Source of the DNA: Rhodothermales bacterium
Lineage (GTDB): Bacteria; Bacteroidota; Rhodothermia; Rhodothermales; Bin80
Direction of reading: 5' to 3'
Length of the DNA: 64,000 bases
Assembly (NCBI GenBank): GCA_028278205.1
Contig: JANQES010000038.1
Span: 42,881-106,880 of the forward strand
Positions 33,785-42,415 of the stretch are shown in pieces (the first letter of the stretch is position 1; every line of letters begins with the position of its first letter). Position numbers and translations under genes: made by a program. Below the pieces are notes generated by a model, which had not been told where the DNA came from, did not search any database, and was given only the letters and a program-made list of their open reading frames with translations.

Positions 33785-36685
33785 ATGCGCGCGACGACGC
33801 TGGCTCTATTCCTGGGTGTGCTCATCGCGGCCTGCTCGGCGCCGCCTCAAACGACACCGCAGGTGGTTGTCGAAGAAGAGGGGCCAACCCGGTTCGAGGT
33901 GCTCGTTTTTTCCAAGACCGCCGGTTTCCGTCACAAATCTATCGAAGACGGGATTGCAGCCATCCGGCAGTTGGGCCGGGCGCATGATTTCGGGGTGACG
34001 GCGACTGAAGACGCGGCGGTTTTTACGGTGGATGAACTGGCGAAATACGAAGCCGTCATCTTCCTGAGCACTACCCAGGACATCCTCAACGACGAACAAC
34101 AAGCGGCATTCGAAGGCTACATCCGGCAGGGCGGCGGTTTCGTGGGCATCCACGCGGCGGCGGATACCGAGTATGATTGGGAATGGTACGGCGGCCTCGT
34201 CGGGGCCTACTTCGAGAGCCATCCCGCCCGGCAAAACGCCGACGTTCTGTTCACCGACCGCCACCATCCTTCGACGGCGGGGTTGCCGCATCGCTGGAAT
34301 CATTACGACGAATGGTACAACTACAAGGCCAATCCGCGAGGCGACGTACACGTGCTGGCGGTGGTGGCGGAGCGCAGCTACGATGGCGGAAAGATGGGCC
34401 ACGATCATCCGATTGCCTGGGCGCACGAGTACGACGGCGGGCGCGCGTGGTACACGGGCCTGGGCCATACCTCAGAGAGCTTCAGCGAAGACGTCATGCT
34501 TCGTCACCTCCTCGGTGGCATCGAATGGGCAGCCGGCGCGCAAGACAGCGATGTGACCGCCACGCTGGCTTCGGGCTTCGAAGAAGTGGTGCTCACCGGC
34601 GCGTTGACCGATCCGATGGAAATCGACATCACGACCGACGGGCGCGTCTTCATCATCGAATGGGCCGGCGTGATCAAAATCTGGGAGCCGGAACTGGGCC
34701 CCGTGCGCGTCGTCGGGTGGTTGCCGGTCGAAAAAAACATCGAAGACGGCTTGCTCGGCCTCGCGCTCGATCCGGCTTTTGACGATAATGGGTGGCTCTA
34801 CATCTACTATTCGCCGGTCACAGCAGGTCAGAAAATCAACCGGCTCTCGCGCTTCCGGTACGACGGCGAGATGATCGACATGGAGAGCGAGATCGCCATG
34901 TTGGAGATTCCTGTTCAGCGTGTGCAGTGTTGCCATTCGGGCGGTGCGGTGCAGTTCGACGCCAACGGCCTACTCTACCTCTCGACCGGCGATAATTCGG
35001 GCGGTCAGCGCGATCACGAAGATGAAACGCGCCGCCGCATAGCCGACCAGGGACGCACGGCGGCCAACACCAACGACCTGCGCGGCAAGATCCTACGGAT
35101 CCGCCCGCAACCCGACGGCTCGTATACCATCCCCGAAGGCAACCTCTTCGAAGCCGGCACCCAACATCGCGGCGAGATTTACACGATGGGCCATCGCAAT
35201 CCCTTCCGCTTTTCCATCGACGACAAAACCGGCTGGATTTACTGGGGCGATGTAGGGCCGGGTGTCGGCGGCGGATGGGACGAGTTCAACCAGGCGCGGG
35301 GGCCGGGCTTTTTTGGATGGCCGCTTTTTACGGGCTATAACGAGCCTTTTTCGCAGTATCATTTTTACGGCGCGGAGGATATGTCGCCCTATCAGGATCC
35401 GGCCAACCCCATCAATGCCTCGCCTTTTAACACGGGAGCCCACGATCTGCCGCCCGCGCAACCGGCCTGGATCCCCTATCTCTACGGCACCTCCGAAGAA
35501 TTCCCCGAATTAGGCGCCGGCGGCCTGAATCCGATGGTCGGCCCCATCTTCCACTTCGACGCTGCCACCGCCCACCCGCGCGCCCTGCCGCCGTACTACG
35601 ACGACAAGGTGATGATCTATGAATGGATGCGTAACTGGGTGCAGGTCGTCACGCTCGATGAAGAGGGGCGTATTTTGAAGATTGATCCCTTCCTGCCCGG
35701 CCTCGATTATATCAGCCCGATGGACATCGAAGTCGGCCCGCAGGGCAGGCTCTACATCCTCGAATGGGGCGATGAGTTCTGGGGGAGCAATGCCAACGCG
35801 CAACTCGTCCGGCTGGATTATTACGGCACCGAAGCGCGTCCGCCCATGGAGGCCGGGACGGCGTCGTCCAGCCACAGCCACGGTCCGCTCAGCGTGGCGT
35901 GGCCGCCCGCCGGTGGTTTTTTCGATTTCGAAAAGCCCCTCCGCTACCGGGTCGATCTCCACGATCAGGTGCTCGCCGATCAGGTGTCGGTGCGTATTTA
36001 CACCGGCTTCGACACGTCACCGCTTTTGCTGGAGACGCATACCGGCCTCGAAGGCACTTTTGCGGTTTCCCGGAAGTACACCCATGCGCCGGACGTGCAT
36101 TATGTGAACCGGTTTGCCGAGGTCGAAGCCTGCCTTGGCAAAGCCCGTGGATTGGCCTCGTGTGACCGCGTCCGGCTTCAGCCGCAAACCAAAGAAGCCG
36201 AGCACGTCTCGTCGAAACAGGAGGCGACGCGCAAGACCTACTCGGCCCGGCCTGCCAGCGAGCACTGGGGCCGCACCGCGCTGACGGTGATGCGGGTCGA
36301 AAACGGCTCGCAACTCGCTTACGAACCAATCAACCTGCTAAACGTCGAATCCCTGACATTCCGTTTCCGGGCGCTCAAAACGGGCACGCTCGAAGCCCGT
36401 CTCGATCAGCCGGATGCGCCTGCGCTTGCAACGCTGGAGATCGATTCGGAAACCGGAGCAGCGGTTGTGCCCGTGCAGGCTATCTATCTCGAAGGCGTGC
36501 CGCCCGATGCGTCGGGCCTGGGCTCGTTAGAGAAAGGCGCCTACGACAACTGGCGCGAAATAACCGTCCCCATCACCGATCCCGGCGGCGTCCATACGCT
36601 GCTGCTGGATTTTAAAAGCGAAGAAAGCAAAGTCTGGCTGGAACTGGACTGGATCCGGTTTAACGGCCAGGGGGTGCTTGAATGA
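33785..36685 (+). CDS. ThuA domain fused to PQQ-type sugar dehydrogenase propeller, lipoprotein
   Basis: 966 residues. A lipoprotein signal ends LIAAC with Cys17. Residues about 36-248 are a ThuA-like domain (VLVFSKTAGFRHKSIEDGIAAI, GGGFVGIHAAADTEYDWEWYGGLVGAYFESHP, HPIAWAHEYDGGRAWYTGLGHT). Residues about 258-690 are a PQQ-dependent aldose/sorbosone-dehydrogenase-like propeller (DITTDGRVFIIEWAGVIKIW, LLGLALDPAFDDNGWLYIYYSP, VQFDANGLLYLSTGDNSGG, HRNPFRFSIDDKTGWIYWGDVGPG). The last 140 residues look like a CBM6-type module (YDNWREITVPITDPGGVHTLLLDFK). Many relatives carry a cytochrome c domain at the end; here none is seen. It probably oxidises a sugar at the cell surface. A start at 33653 is rejected for lack of a signal peptide. 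Confidence 0.87.
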   Translation: MRATTLALFLGVLIAACSAPPQTTPQVVVEEEGPTRFEVLVFSKTAGFRHKSIEDGIAAIRQLGRAHDFGVTATEDAAVFTVDELAKYEAVIFLSTTQDILNDEQQAAFEGYIRQGGGFVGIHAAADTEYDWEWYGGLVGAYFESHPARQNADVLFTDRHHPSTAGLPHRWNHYDEWYNYKANPRGDVHVLAVVAERSYDGGKMGHDHPIAWAHEYDGGRAWYTGLGHTSESFSEDVMLRHLLGGIEWAAGAQDSDVTATLASGFEEVVLTGALTDPMEIDITTDGRVFIIEWAGVIKIWEPELGPVRVVGWLPVEKNIEDGLLGLALDPAFDDNGWLYIYYSPVTAGQKINRLSRFRYDGEMIDMESEIAMLEIPVQRVQCCHSGGAVQFDANGLLYLSTGDNSGGQRDHEDETRRRIADQGRTAANTNDLRGKILRIRPQPDGSYTIPEGNLFEAGTQHRGEIYTMGHRNPFRFSIDDKTGWIYWGDVGPGVGGGWDEFNQARGPGFFGWPLFTGYNEPFSQYHFYGAEDMSPYQDPANPINASPFNTGAHDLPPAQPAWIPYLYGTSEEFPELGAGGLNPMVGPIFHFDAATAHPRALPPYYDDKVMIYEWMRNWVQVVTLDEEGRILKIDPFLPGLDYISPMDIEVGPQGRLYILEWGDEFWGSNANAQLVRLDYYGTEARPPMEAGTASSSHSHGPLSVAWPPAGGFFDFEKPLRYRVDLHDQVLADQVSVRIYTGFDTSPLLLETHTGLEGTFAVSRKYTHAPDVHYVNRFAEVEACLGKARGLASCDRVRLQPQTKEAEHVSSKQEATRKTYSARPASEHWGRTALTVMRVENGSQLAYEPINLLNVESLTFRFRALKTGTLEARLDQPDAPALATLEIDSETGAAVVPVQAIYLEGVPPDASGLGSLEKGAYDNWREITVPITDPGGVHTLLLDFKSEESKVWLELDWIRFNGQGVLE

Positions 36686-36686
36686 C

Positions 36687-36754
36687 GGTCATGGGTCATG
36701 AGTCATGGGTCATGAGAAAAAACACCCATGACTCATGTCCCATGACTCATGACC
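36687..36754. repeat. family G heptamer-armed inverted repeat (gtcatgg type)
   Basis: Units GGTCATG, AGTCATG and GGTCATG, starting one base after the preceding stop, pair with the complementary arm CCCATGACTCATG and following at 36725-36754. The loop is a short A-rich stretch. Confidence 0.85.
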
Positions 36755-36843
36755 TACGCCTTCGGTCGCGCAACGTGCCGTCGTCGCAATTACCACAAAC
36801 GTCATCCAGCCTGCCACCATCCACCTAAACCCGAACGGAGCCC

Positions 36844-37773
36844 ATGAAAAACGAAATCAATCGTCGCGCTTTCCTCAAGAAGTCAGCCCTGGCGGCAGCG
36901 GGCCTGGGGCTCGTCGGGCGGAAGCAGCCCGTGTGGAGTGCTCCTCGTGACGAGGAACTGTTCAAAGTCTCGCTGGCCCAGTGGTCGTTGAACCGGTCGC
37001 TCTTCGGCGGCAAGATCGACAATCTCGACTTCGCGCGCGTCGCCGCCGAGAACGGCATCATGGGCATCGAATATGTCAACCAGTTCTTTATGGACAAGGC
37101 CGAGGACATGGCCTATCTGCGTGAGATGAAGAAGCGGGCCGAGGGTGAAGGCGTCCAGAGCATCCTGATCATGTGCGACCGTGAAGGCCGCCTGGGCGAT
37201 CCGGACGAGAAAGAGCGGATGAAAGCCGTGGAGAATCACTACAAATGGGTGACGGCAGCCAAATTCCTGGGCTGCCATTCTATCCGGGTCAACGGATACA
37301 GCCTGGGCAGCTACGAAGAGCAGATGAAGCTCGTCGCCGACGGCCTCCACCACCTCTGCAAGTTCGGCGATCAGCACGGCCTCCACGTCATCATCGAAAA
37401 CCACGGCGGTTTTTCGAGCAACGGCAAATGGCTCCGCGACACCATCGTGATGGCCGACCACCCGCGCGCCGGCACCTTGCCCGACTTCGGCAACTTCCGC
37501 ATCAAAGAAGGCGAGAGTTACGACTCGTACCGGGGCGTGGAAGAGTTGATGCCGTATGCTACCGGCGTGAGCGTCAAGCCCAGGGTGTGGGACGACCACG
37601 GCAACGCGAGCGATCTCGACTACGTGCGCATGATGCGCATCGTCCTCGCCGCCGGCTACCACGGCTTCTGCGGCATCGAACACGGCCCTCAGGGGCGCGA
37701 GATCGAGGGCATCAACGAGGTCCACGAGCAACTCAAGATAGCCCGCGATAAACTGGCGGCAGAGATGGGTTGA
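36844..37773 (+). CDS. Tat-exported sugar-phosphate isomerase/epimerase-like TIM barrel
   Basis: 309 residues. The N-terminus NRRAFLKKSALAAAGLGLVG is a twin-arginine signal, so the protein is exported folded. The barrel starts KVSLAQWSLNRSLF and shows GIMGIEYVNQFF, CHSIRVNGYSLGSYEEQ, LHVIIENHGGFSSNGKWLRD (Glu metal ligand), GTLPDFGNFRI and GYHGFCGIEHGPQG (second Glu). This is the AP_endonuc_2/xylose-isomerase-like family. Relatives linked to 3-keto-glycoside metabolism occur beside DUF1080 and Gfo/Idh/MocA proteins, as here. The ATG follows AACGGAGCCC (GGAG site). The exact reaction is unknown. Confidence 0.84.
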   Translation: MKNEINRRAFLKKSALAAAGLGLVGRKQPVWSAPRDEELFKVSLAQWSLNRSLFGGKIDNLDFARVAAENGIMGIEYVNQFFMDKAEDMAYLREMKKRAEGEGVQSILIMCDREGRLGDPDEKERMKAVENHYKWVTAAKFLGCHSIRVNGYSLGSYEEQMKLVADGLHHLCKFGDQHGLHVIIENHGGFSSNGKWLRDTIVMADHPRAGTLPDFGNFRIKEGESYDSYRGVEELMPYATGVSVKPRVWDDHGNASDLDYVRMMRIVLAAGYHGFCGIEHGPQGREIEGINEVHEQLKIARDKLAAEMG

Positions 37774-37780
37774 TTGATTA

Positions 37781-37820
37781 CCAACCGTGCGATAAATCGC
37801 ACCGTTTGCGTGTTTTTTTA
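37781..37820 (+). terminator. candidate intrinsic terminator
   Basis: CCAACCGTGCGAT pairs with ATCGCACCGTTTG, two mismatches and a 2-base loop, followed by TGTTTTTTTA. It lies just after the TIM-barrel gene stop and before the convergent gene end, so it would end transcription of that gene. Confidence 0.5.
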
Positions 37821-37865
37821 AGGGTTTTCAATCGACCACCCCTTAATCCCGTCCTGTCCAGGAGG

Positions 37866-37923
37866 GGAAATGTGAGGGCGCTTCGCTCGAAGGCGTTGCT
37901 ATCAGCACCCTCACGTTTCACGC
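37866..37923. repeat. family B inverted repeat
   Basis: GAAATGTGAGGGCGC at the left and AGCACCCTCACGTTTCACGC at the right; the loop contains a small GCGCTTCGCTCGAAGGCG. It lies between two convergent genes. Confidence 0.75.
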
Positions 37924-37925
37924 CT

Positions 37926-39275
37926 TCAACCCGCCGCCAGCGTATCCCGCGCCGCGTCCCAGTGGACGACTTCGCCCCGGTCGAGGGCGACGTTGATCAT
38001 GTGCGCGCATGAGGCGGCGTGATGGCCCACCGTGGCGTCTTCCTTCGTCGGCGTGCCGTTTTTGACCGCGTCGAAAAATTCCTGGAAATGCGCCAGGATG
38101 CTGCCCTGCCCTTCACTCTGATACACCTCCTGCCTGGCCACGACGCCTTGCGGTCTCGTCGAAGGCCGCTCTTCAGCCAGGATTTTGGGATCCTCGTAAT
38201 AGGCTTTGGCGAGCTTTTCAGGCCAGCTATCGACGATCCAGCCGTTGCCTTCGTTCACGTTTTCGGGGATGAAGGTGAGCGTGCGGCCCAGGATCAGCGT
38301 GCCTTCGGTGCCGAGGAATTGAATGCCGCTGCCGCCGCCGCCCTGGTTGCTGAACGTGCCGCTGAGACTCACCAGAAAGCCTTCCGGATACTTCAGCGAG
38401 GCGTTGATCGTGTCGGCCACGTCGCGCGAGTTCTTCCACCGATATAGCCCGCCCATTGCCATGGCGCTCTCGCACATCGGCGCGTTCATGACGTAGTTGA
38501 TGGTGGTGCAGGTGTGGACGTAGAGATCGGTAGACATGCCGCCCGAATAGTCCTTATAGCACCGCCACCGGAAGAACCGCTCTTCGCTGTAGGGACGCTT
38601 CGGCGCCGAGCCGAGGAACAGCTCCCAGTCTACCGTCTGCGGTGAGGCATCCGGCGGGATCGGATAGATCCAGGCGCCTGAGGCGGTGTTACGGTTCATG
38701 TAGGCGCGCACCATCGTCACCTGCCCCAGCTTGCCCGACGCAATCATATCGCGCGCCTTCTGCGTCAGAATGCTGTTGGGACCCGGACTGCCGACCTGCA
38801 CGGCGACGTTGTTCTTCTTCTGCGCCTCGATGATGGCGAGGCCTTCGTCGATGGTGTAGGTGAGCGGCTTTTCGATGTAGGCGTGTTTTTTGGCATTGAG
38901 CGAATCGACGGCGTGCTGGTAATGCCAGTGGTCCGGCGAGGAGATGACGACCACGTCGAGATCGGGTCGTTGGATGATCTCGCGGTAGTCTTTGTAGGCT
39001 TTGGCCCGCCCGTCGGTCCGGCTGATCGCCCGTTCGATGCGGCCCTGATAGGCATCGCACACGGCGACGACCTCGGCCTCGGGGAACCGCTTGATGGTTT
39101 CGATCAACTGGTGCGCCCGCGCTCCGGCGCCGATCATCCCGACGGTGATCTTGTCGCTCGGCGCCACAGGCCGGGCGGCGGCGGTTGAAGGCTTGATTCC
39201 CATGCCCAGGGCCGCCGTCCCCAACGCGCCCATCCGCATAAACTCCCTTCGGTTAACGGTGTATTTCGATGCCAT
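37926..39275 (-). CDS. Tat-exported Gfo/Idh/MocA dehydrogenase
   Basis: 449 residues. The twin-arginine signal VNRREFMRMGALGTAALGMG indicates export with a bound cofactor. VGMIGAGARAHQLIETIKRFP is the NAD(P)-binding motif and KHAYIEKPLTYTIDEG holds the EKP Lys. KDYSGGMSTDLYVHTCTTINYVM is the substrate-side segment with a His candidate. Exported members with bound NAD(P) include glucose-fructose oxidoreductase-like and glycoside 3-dehydrogenases. The start at 39275 has an AGGAGGT site (39281-39287); a longer reading frame up to 39362 is encoded by the repeat and rejected. It is followed by a DUF1080 protein upstream in transcription order, a pairing that suits 3-keto-glycoside processing. Confidence 0.88.
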   Translation of the reverse strand: MASKYTVNRREFMRMGALGTAALGMGIKPSTAAARPVAPSDKITVGMIGAGARAHQLIETIKRFPEAEVVAVCDAYQGRIERAISRTDGRAKAYKDYREIIQRPDLDVVVISSPDHWHYQHAVDSLNAKKHAYIEKPLTYTIDEGLAIIEAQKKNNVAVQVGSPGPNSILTQKARDMIASGKLGQVTMVRAYMNRNTASGAWIYPIPPDASPQTVDWELFLGSAPKRPYSEERFFRWRCYKDYSGGMSTDLYVHTCTTINYVMNAPMCESAMAMGGLYRWKNSRDVADTINASLKYPEGFLVSLSGTFSNQGGGGSGIQFLGTEGTLILGRTLTFIPENVNEGNGWIVDSWPEKLAKAYYEDPKILAEERPSTRPQGVVARQEVYQSEGQGSILAHFQEFFDAVKNGTPTKEDATVGHHAASCAHMINVALDRGEVVHWDAARDTLAAG

Positions 39276-39291
39276 AACGAACCTCCTGGTT

Positions 39292-39380
39292 GGATGGCGG
39301 ATTGCGGATCTCGGATGGCGGATTGCAGATTGGTTTCTTGGCACACCCAATCCAAAATCCAAAATCTAAAATCCAAAATT
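39292..39380. repeat. chimeric heptamer repeat (ggattgc arm and family A arm)
   Basis: The left half (39292-39333) is six 7-bp units of type GGATTGC, GGATCTC and GGATGGC. The right half (39348-39380) is a full family A arm of AATCCAA/AATCTAA units. Only the GATTGG inner ends pair well, so this looks like two arms from different families joined in one spacer. Confidence 0.8.
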
Positions 39381-39381
39381 G

Positions 39382-40407
39382 CTAGTTCAGAATCGGCGTC
39401 AGCACGATGTCGCGGTAGAGCACACGACCGTGATCGCCTTGCAGGTAGATGGGGCCGGGGGCGAATTCGTCGGCCGTCAACGCGCCGCCGGTCACGCCCA
39501 GCACCGGCTGGTTGTCGATGATCGTCTTGCCGTTCAAGACGACCGTAACGTGCCGTTTGTAGAGCGTGATGTCGAAATCCTGCCATTCGCCCGCCGGCTT
39601 CTCGGCAGCTACCGACGGCGCGATGCGGCTGTAGAGCCCGCCCATGTGATGCGAATCCAGGGGCTGTCCGTAGCTGTCTAGCACCTGGATCTCGTAGATG
39701 CCGCGCAGATAGATCCCGCTGTTATTGCCCGGCGGGATGTTGACTTGCAGCTTCAGGTTGAAGTCTTCGAAAGTCTGATCGGTGCGCAGGTTGCCGTAGC
39801 GAATATGATGCTCGCCGTCGGGCTGAACCGGGTTGTTGATCAACGCCCCGTCTTCGACCAAAAAGCCGTTTTTGTGCTTCGGATTGATCAGCGACCAGCC
39901 GCTCAAATCGCGCCCGTTGAAAAGCGTGATAGGATCGCCGTAGTCGATGGTCGAAAGGTCCGGCGATGGCGGCAGGTCGGGGATCTTATCGCCTTCGAAG
40001 TAGACCACGGTATGGCCCATGGCGTTGCGGCTGGGAAAGATGCCCTTCCCGACCAGCCGGTTGCCCTGGCGGCGGAGTTCGAGCCGGTTCGTCACGGTGT
40101 GCGCGCGCGCGGGCTCGCCCTGCGCATCGCGTTGGCGTACGACGTTCGACGTCCGCGTCACAGTCAGCACGCCGTCGTTGACGTAGACGTTGGCCACGGG
40201 CAAGACGCTGCCGCCATACCACAGCAGTTCAGCGTCGAGGAACCCTTCATTGTCGTGGACGTGGAGCCAGCCGGCGCCGTCGGGCAGGTGCAAAGCCCAT
40301 CGCCCCATAAAAGGACCGGCGTTGTCTTGTGCCAGGGCTGAGACTAAAGGGGTGGTTGCGAGAACAGCAAGCAGGATCAAGATTCGAGCACCGAATCGTG
40401 TCTTCAT
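39382..40407 (-). CDS. secreted DUF1080 protein (3-keto-glycoside hydrolase-like)
   Basis: 341 residues. The signal peptide ends near VSALAQ. Residues 30-150 form a small beta-rich N-terminal domain (GRWALHLPDGAGWLHVHDNEGFLDAELLWYGG), seen in some DUF1080 proteins. The DUF1080 domain spans about 150-338: ITLFNGRDLSGWSLINP, FEDFNLKLQVNIPPGNNSGIYLRGIYEIQVLDSYG, GEWQDFDITLYKRHVTVVLNGKTII and GPIYLQGDHGRVLYRDIVL. It precedes the Gfo/Idh/MocA gene on the same strand; the two are separated by the chimeric repeat. Function by family: hydrolysis of 3-keto-glycosides or glycan binding. Confidence 0.85.
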   Translation of the reverse strand: MKTRFGARILILLAVLATTPLVSALAQDNAGPFMGRWALHLPDGAGWLHVHDNEGFLDAELLWYGGSVLPVANVYVNDGVLTVTRTSNVVRQRDAQGEPARAHTVTNRLELRRQGNRLVGKGIFPSRNAMGHTVVYFEGDKIPDLPPSPDLSTIDYGDPITLFNGRDLSGWSLINPKHKNGFLVEDGALINNPVQPDGEHHIRYGNLRTDQTFEDFNLKLQVNIPPGNNSGIYLRGIYEIQVLDSYGQPLDSHHMGGLYSRIAPSVAAEKPAGEWQDFDITLYKRHVTVVLNGKTIIDNQPVLGVTGGALTADEFAPGPIYLQGDHGRVLYRDIVLTPILN

Positions 40408-40563
40408 GGCAGCAGAGGCGGTTGATTCGAGTGGGGAAAGAGAGGCATCGAAAAGCTACAAAGCCCCCGGCGCTTGGGCAAGCGTTCTTGCCTTCACAAG
40501 GTTGCGGAGTCGTAATATTCTGCTCTTTTTTAACCTGAAGGCACGTCCACACACTTGATGTAA

Positions 40564-40697
40564 CTCGTTCCCACGCTCCTGCGTGGACACGAGCGTAGCG
40601 ACTGACGAAGTAAATGCAGAGCCGGACGCTCTGCGTCCGATGGGCGACGCAGGAGCGTCGCGGTCCTACACTCCCACGGAGGACCGTGGGAGCGAGC
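40564..40697. repeat. family C palindromic repeat, second copy
   Basis: The inverse orientation of the element at 12831 (CTCGTTCCCACGCTCCTGC, then CGACGCAGGAGCGTCG and CTCCCACGGAGGACCGTGGG). It carries the 25-bp module at 40590-40614 (CGAGCGTAGCGACTGACG, then AAGTAAA) that also occurs, reversed, at 53107 and 61260. Confidence 0.8.
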
Positions 40698-40726
40698 AAC
40701 GGGAGGAGGTTATTACCAAGCGCGTT

Positions 40727-42223
40727 CTAATTCGACCCGGTATACCACTCCGGCGTCCCGAACCAGTCGTGCATTTCCTGCACGAAGGGTTCGACGATCT
40801 CCGGCGGTTCCGGCCATTCGCCCAGGTCGCCGGTTTCTAGCATCCACGTGTCGAGCGCGGCGCGTAGCCGGAGCAGGGCTGCGCGGTGTTCGGGGTCGTT
40901 AGATTCGGCGAGGTTGTTGATCTCGTGCGGGTCGGCTTCGGTGTCGTAGAGTTGCTCGTAGGGGAACGGCTCCATCAGGTCGGCAGCCGCGCCGGTGAGT
41001 TGGCCCTCGGCGTGGAGTTGGCGCATCAGCGGCTTCACCAGGAAGCACTTTTCTTTGTAGCGGTTGAGCGTGGGAAAGCCTTCCTGCGGGACGATGTTGC
41101 GGAGGTAATGATAGCGTTTTTCGCGCACCGAGCGGATGCGCAGGACCGTCTCGTCGATGCGGTCGCGAGCGCTGAAAGCGTAGGTGCGAGGCGGATCGGC
41201 GCGCTCGCCGAGGAAGCGGCGGCTTTGCATGCCCGCCGGGCGCGGCATGCCGGCCATCCAGAGCGTCGTCGCCGTCAGGTCGAGCAGGCTGATCACGTCG
41301 TCGTTGACCGTGCCCGGCTGGTATTGCGGCGGCGCGGGGAAATTCTTGGGCCAGTGGATGATCATCGGCACGTGCAGCCCGGTATCCCAGGCCCAGTGAA
41401 TACCGCGTGCCTCCAGCCGCCCATTGTCTGAGAAAAAGATGACGATGGTGTCGTCGGCGAGGCCGTCTTCGCGCAATTGTTCAAGAATCCAGCCGACGCG
41501 GACGTCCATGCCCGACGCCGAGTTGAGGTAACGCGCCCACTCCTGCCGCGTGATCTCATGATCGGGGTAGTACGGCGGCGGCGTGACGTTCTCCGGCGTG
41601 GCAATTTGCGGATGCCAGTCCTCGCCGACCCACTTGACGCGCGGCTTGCTGGCCGACTGGCGGTCGTAGATGTCGTATTCGGCTTCGGGCGTGTTGATCT
41701 GGGCGAAAAACGGTTGATTGTCTTTCAGCGAAGCCCAATCGTCGGTCTGGTAGATCGGGCCTTCGTTGACGAAGTTGAGGTCGAGCTTGCCGGTGCCCAC
41801 TTCGCGTTCGCCGATGTGGGTGATGTTGGCCGTCAAATAGCCGGCATCCTGAAGCCAGTGCGTCAGCGGGCGCACCCCGGCGGGCAGCCGGAAGTCGTCG
41901 TCGCGGTGCGAGCGCATGTGGTGCGTGTCGGTCGAAGTCTGGTACATCCCGGTCATGAAGGCCGACCGGCTCGGCGCACACACCGGCGAGGTCGAGAAGA
42001 CGTGGGTGTATCGAACACCATTACGGGCGAGCGAGTCGATGTTCGGCGTGTGGACGTTCTCGGCGCCGTAAATCCCGAAGTCGAGTTTAAAATTCTCACC
42101 GACGACCCACAGGATGTTGGGGCGTTTCGCCTGGGCGTCTTGCGCGCGGTCTGGCCGGGCATCGTCCTGGCATCCCACGGCTACCAGCAGGCAAAGCGCG
42201 ACGAGTGTGATTCTAGCGATCAT
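40727..42223 (-). CDS. sulfatase-family lipoprotein with altered N-terminal metal motif
   Basis: 498 residues. A lipoprotein signal ends VAVGC (Cys18). SPVCAPSRSAFMTGMYQTS carries Cys82 in C-x-P-x-R, the formylglycine site. FFSDNGRLEARGIHWAWDTG gives the C-terminal metal-binding Asp-Asn. The usual N-terminal TDDxG motif is replaced by WVVGENFKLDFGIYG, so the Asp pair is missing and Glu-Asn may take its place. Similar WEN-type variants occur in some sulfatase subfamilies. The rest (VRTHVPMIIHWPKN-like region, DVISLLDLTATTL, YDTEADPHEINNLAE) is normal. It may be active on a different substrate or changed in metal binding. Activity was not determinable. Confidence 0.85.
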   Translation of the reverse strand: MIARITLVALCLLVAVGCQDDARPDRAQDAQAKRPNILWVVGENFKLDFGIYGAENVHTPNIDSLARNGVRYTHVFSTSPVCAPSRSAFMTGMYQTSTDTHHMRSHRDDDFRLPAGVRPLTHWLQDAGYLTANITHIGEREVGTGKLDLNFVNEGPIYQTDDWASLKDNQPFFAQINTPEAEYDIYDRQSASKPRVKWVGEDWHPQIATPENVTPPPYYPDHEITRQEWARYLNSASGMDVRVGWILEQLREDGLADDTIVIFFSDNGRLEARGIHWAWDTGLHVPMIIHWPKNFPAPPQYQPGTVNDDVISLLDLTATTLWMAGMPRPAGMQSRRFLGERADPPRTYAFSARDRIDETVLRIRSVREKRYHYLRNIVPQEGFPTLNRYKEKCFLVKPLMRQLHAEGQLTGAAADLMEPFPYEQLYDTEADPHEINNLAESNDPEHRAALLRLRAALDTWMLETGDLGEWPEPPEIVEPFVQEMHDWFGTPEWYTGSN

Positions 42224-42308
42224 GGTGGGGGCGTTTTTTTAGGTGAGAAGCTTTACAAAAGGAACGCGGTAAACTTGCCGGCATCGCCTTGCGCGGCGGT
42301 TAGTTTGG

Positions 42309-42415
42309 GTCACTGGTCATCGGTCACTGGTCACTGATGTCTTGACCCTCCACCAGTGACCAGTGACAGCGAGCGCCAGCGAGCGTAATGACCAGTGACG
42401 CGAGCGCAGCGAGCC
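42309..42415. repeat. family E heptamer-armed inverted repeat with GC insertions
   Basis: Left arm GTCACTG, GTCATCG, GTCACTG units from 42309; right arm CCAGTGACCAGTGAC from 42352, then interrupted by AGCGAGCGCCAGCGAGCG and CGAGCGCAGCGAGCC. It ends at the stop codon of the CBM9-like gene on the minus strand. Confidence 0.8.

Noticed and set aside
33785..36685. cytochrome c domain at the end of the ThuA-PQQ protein
   Set aside because: No CxxCH is present; the two Cys in the segment near residue 785-795 do not form a haem motif.
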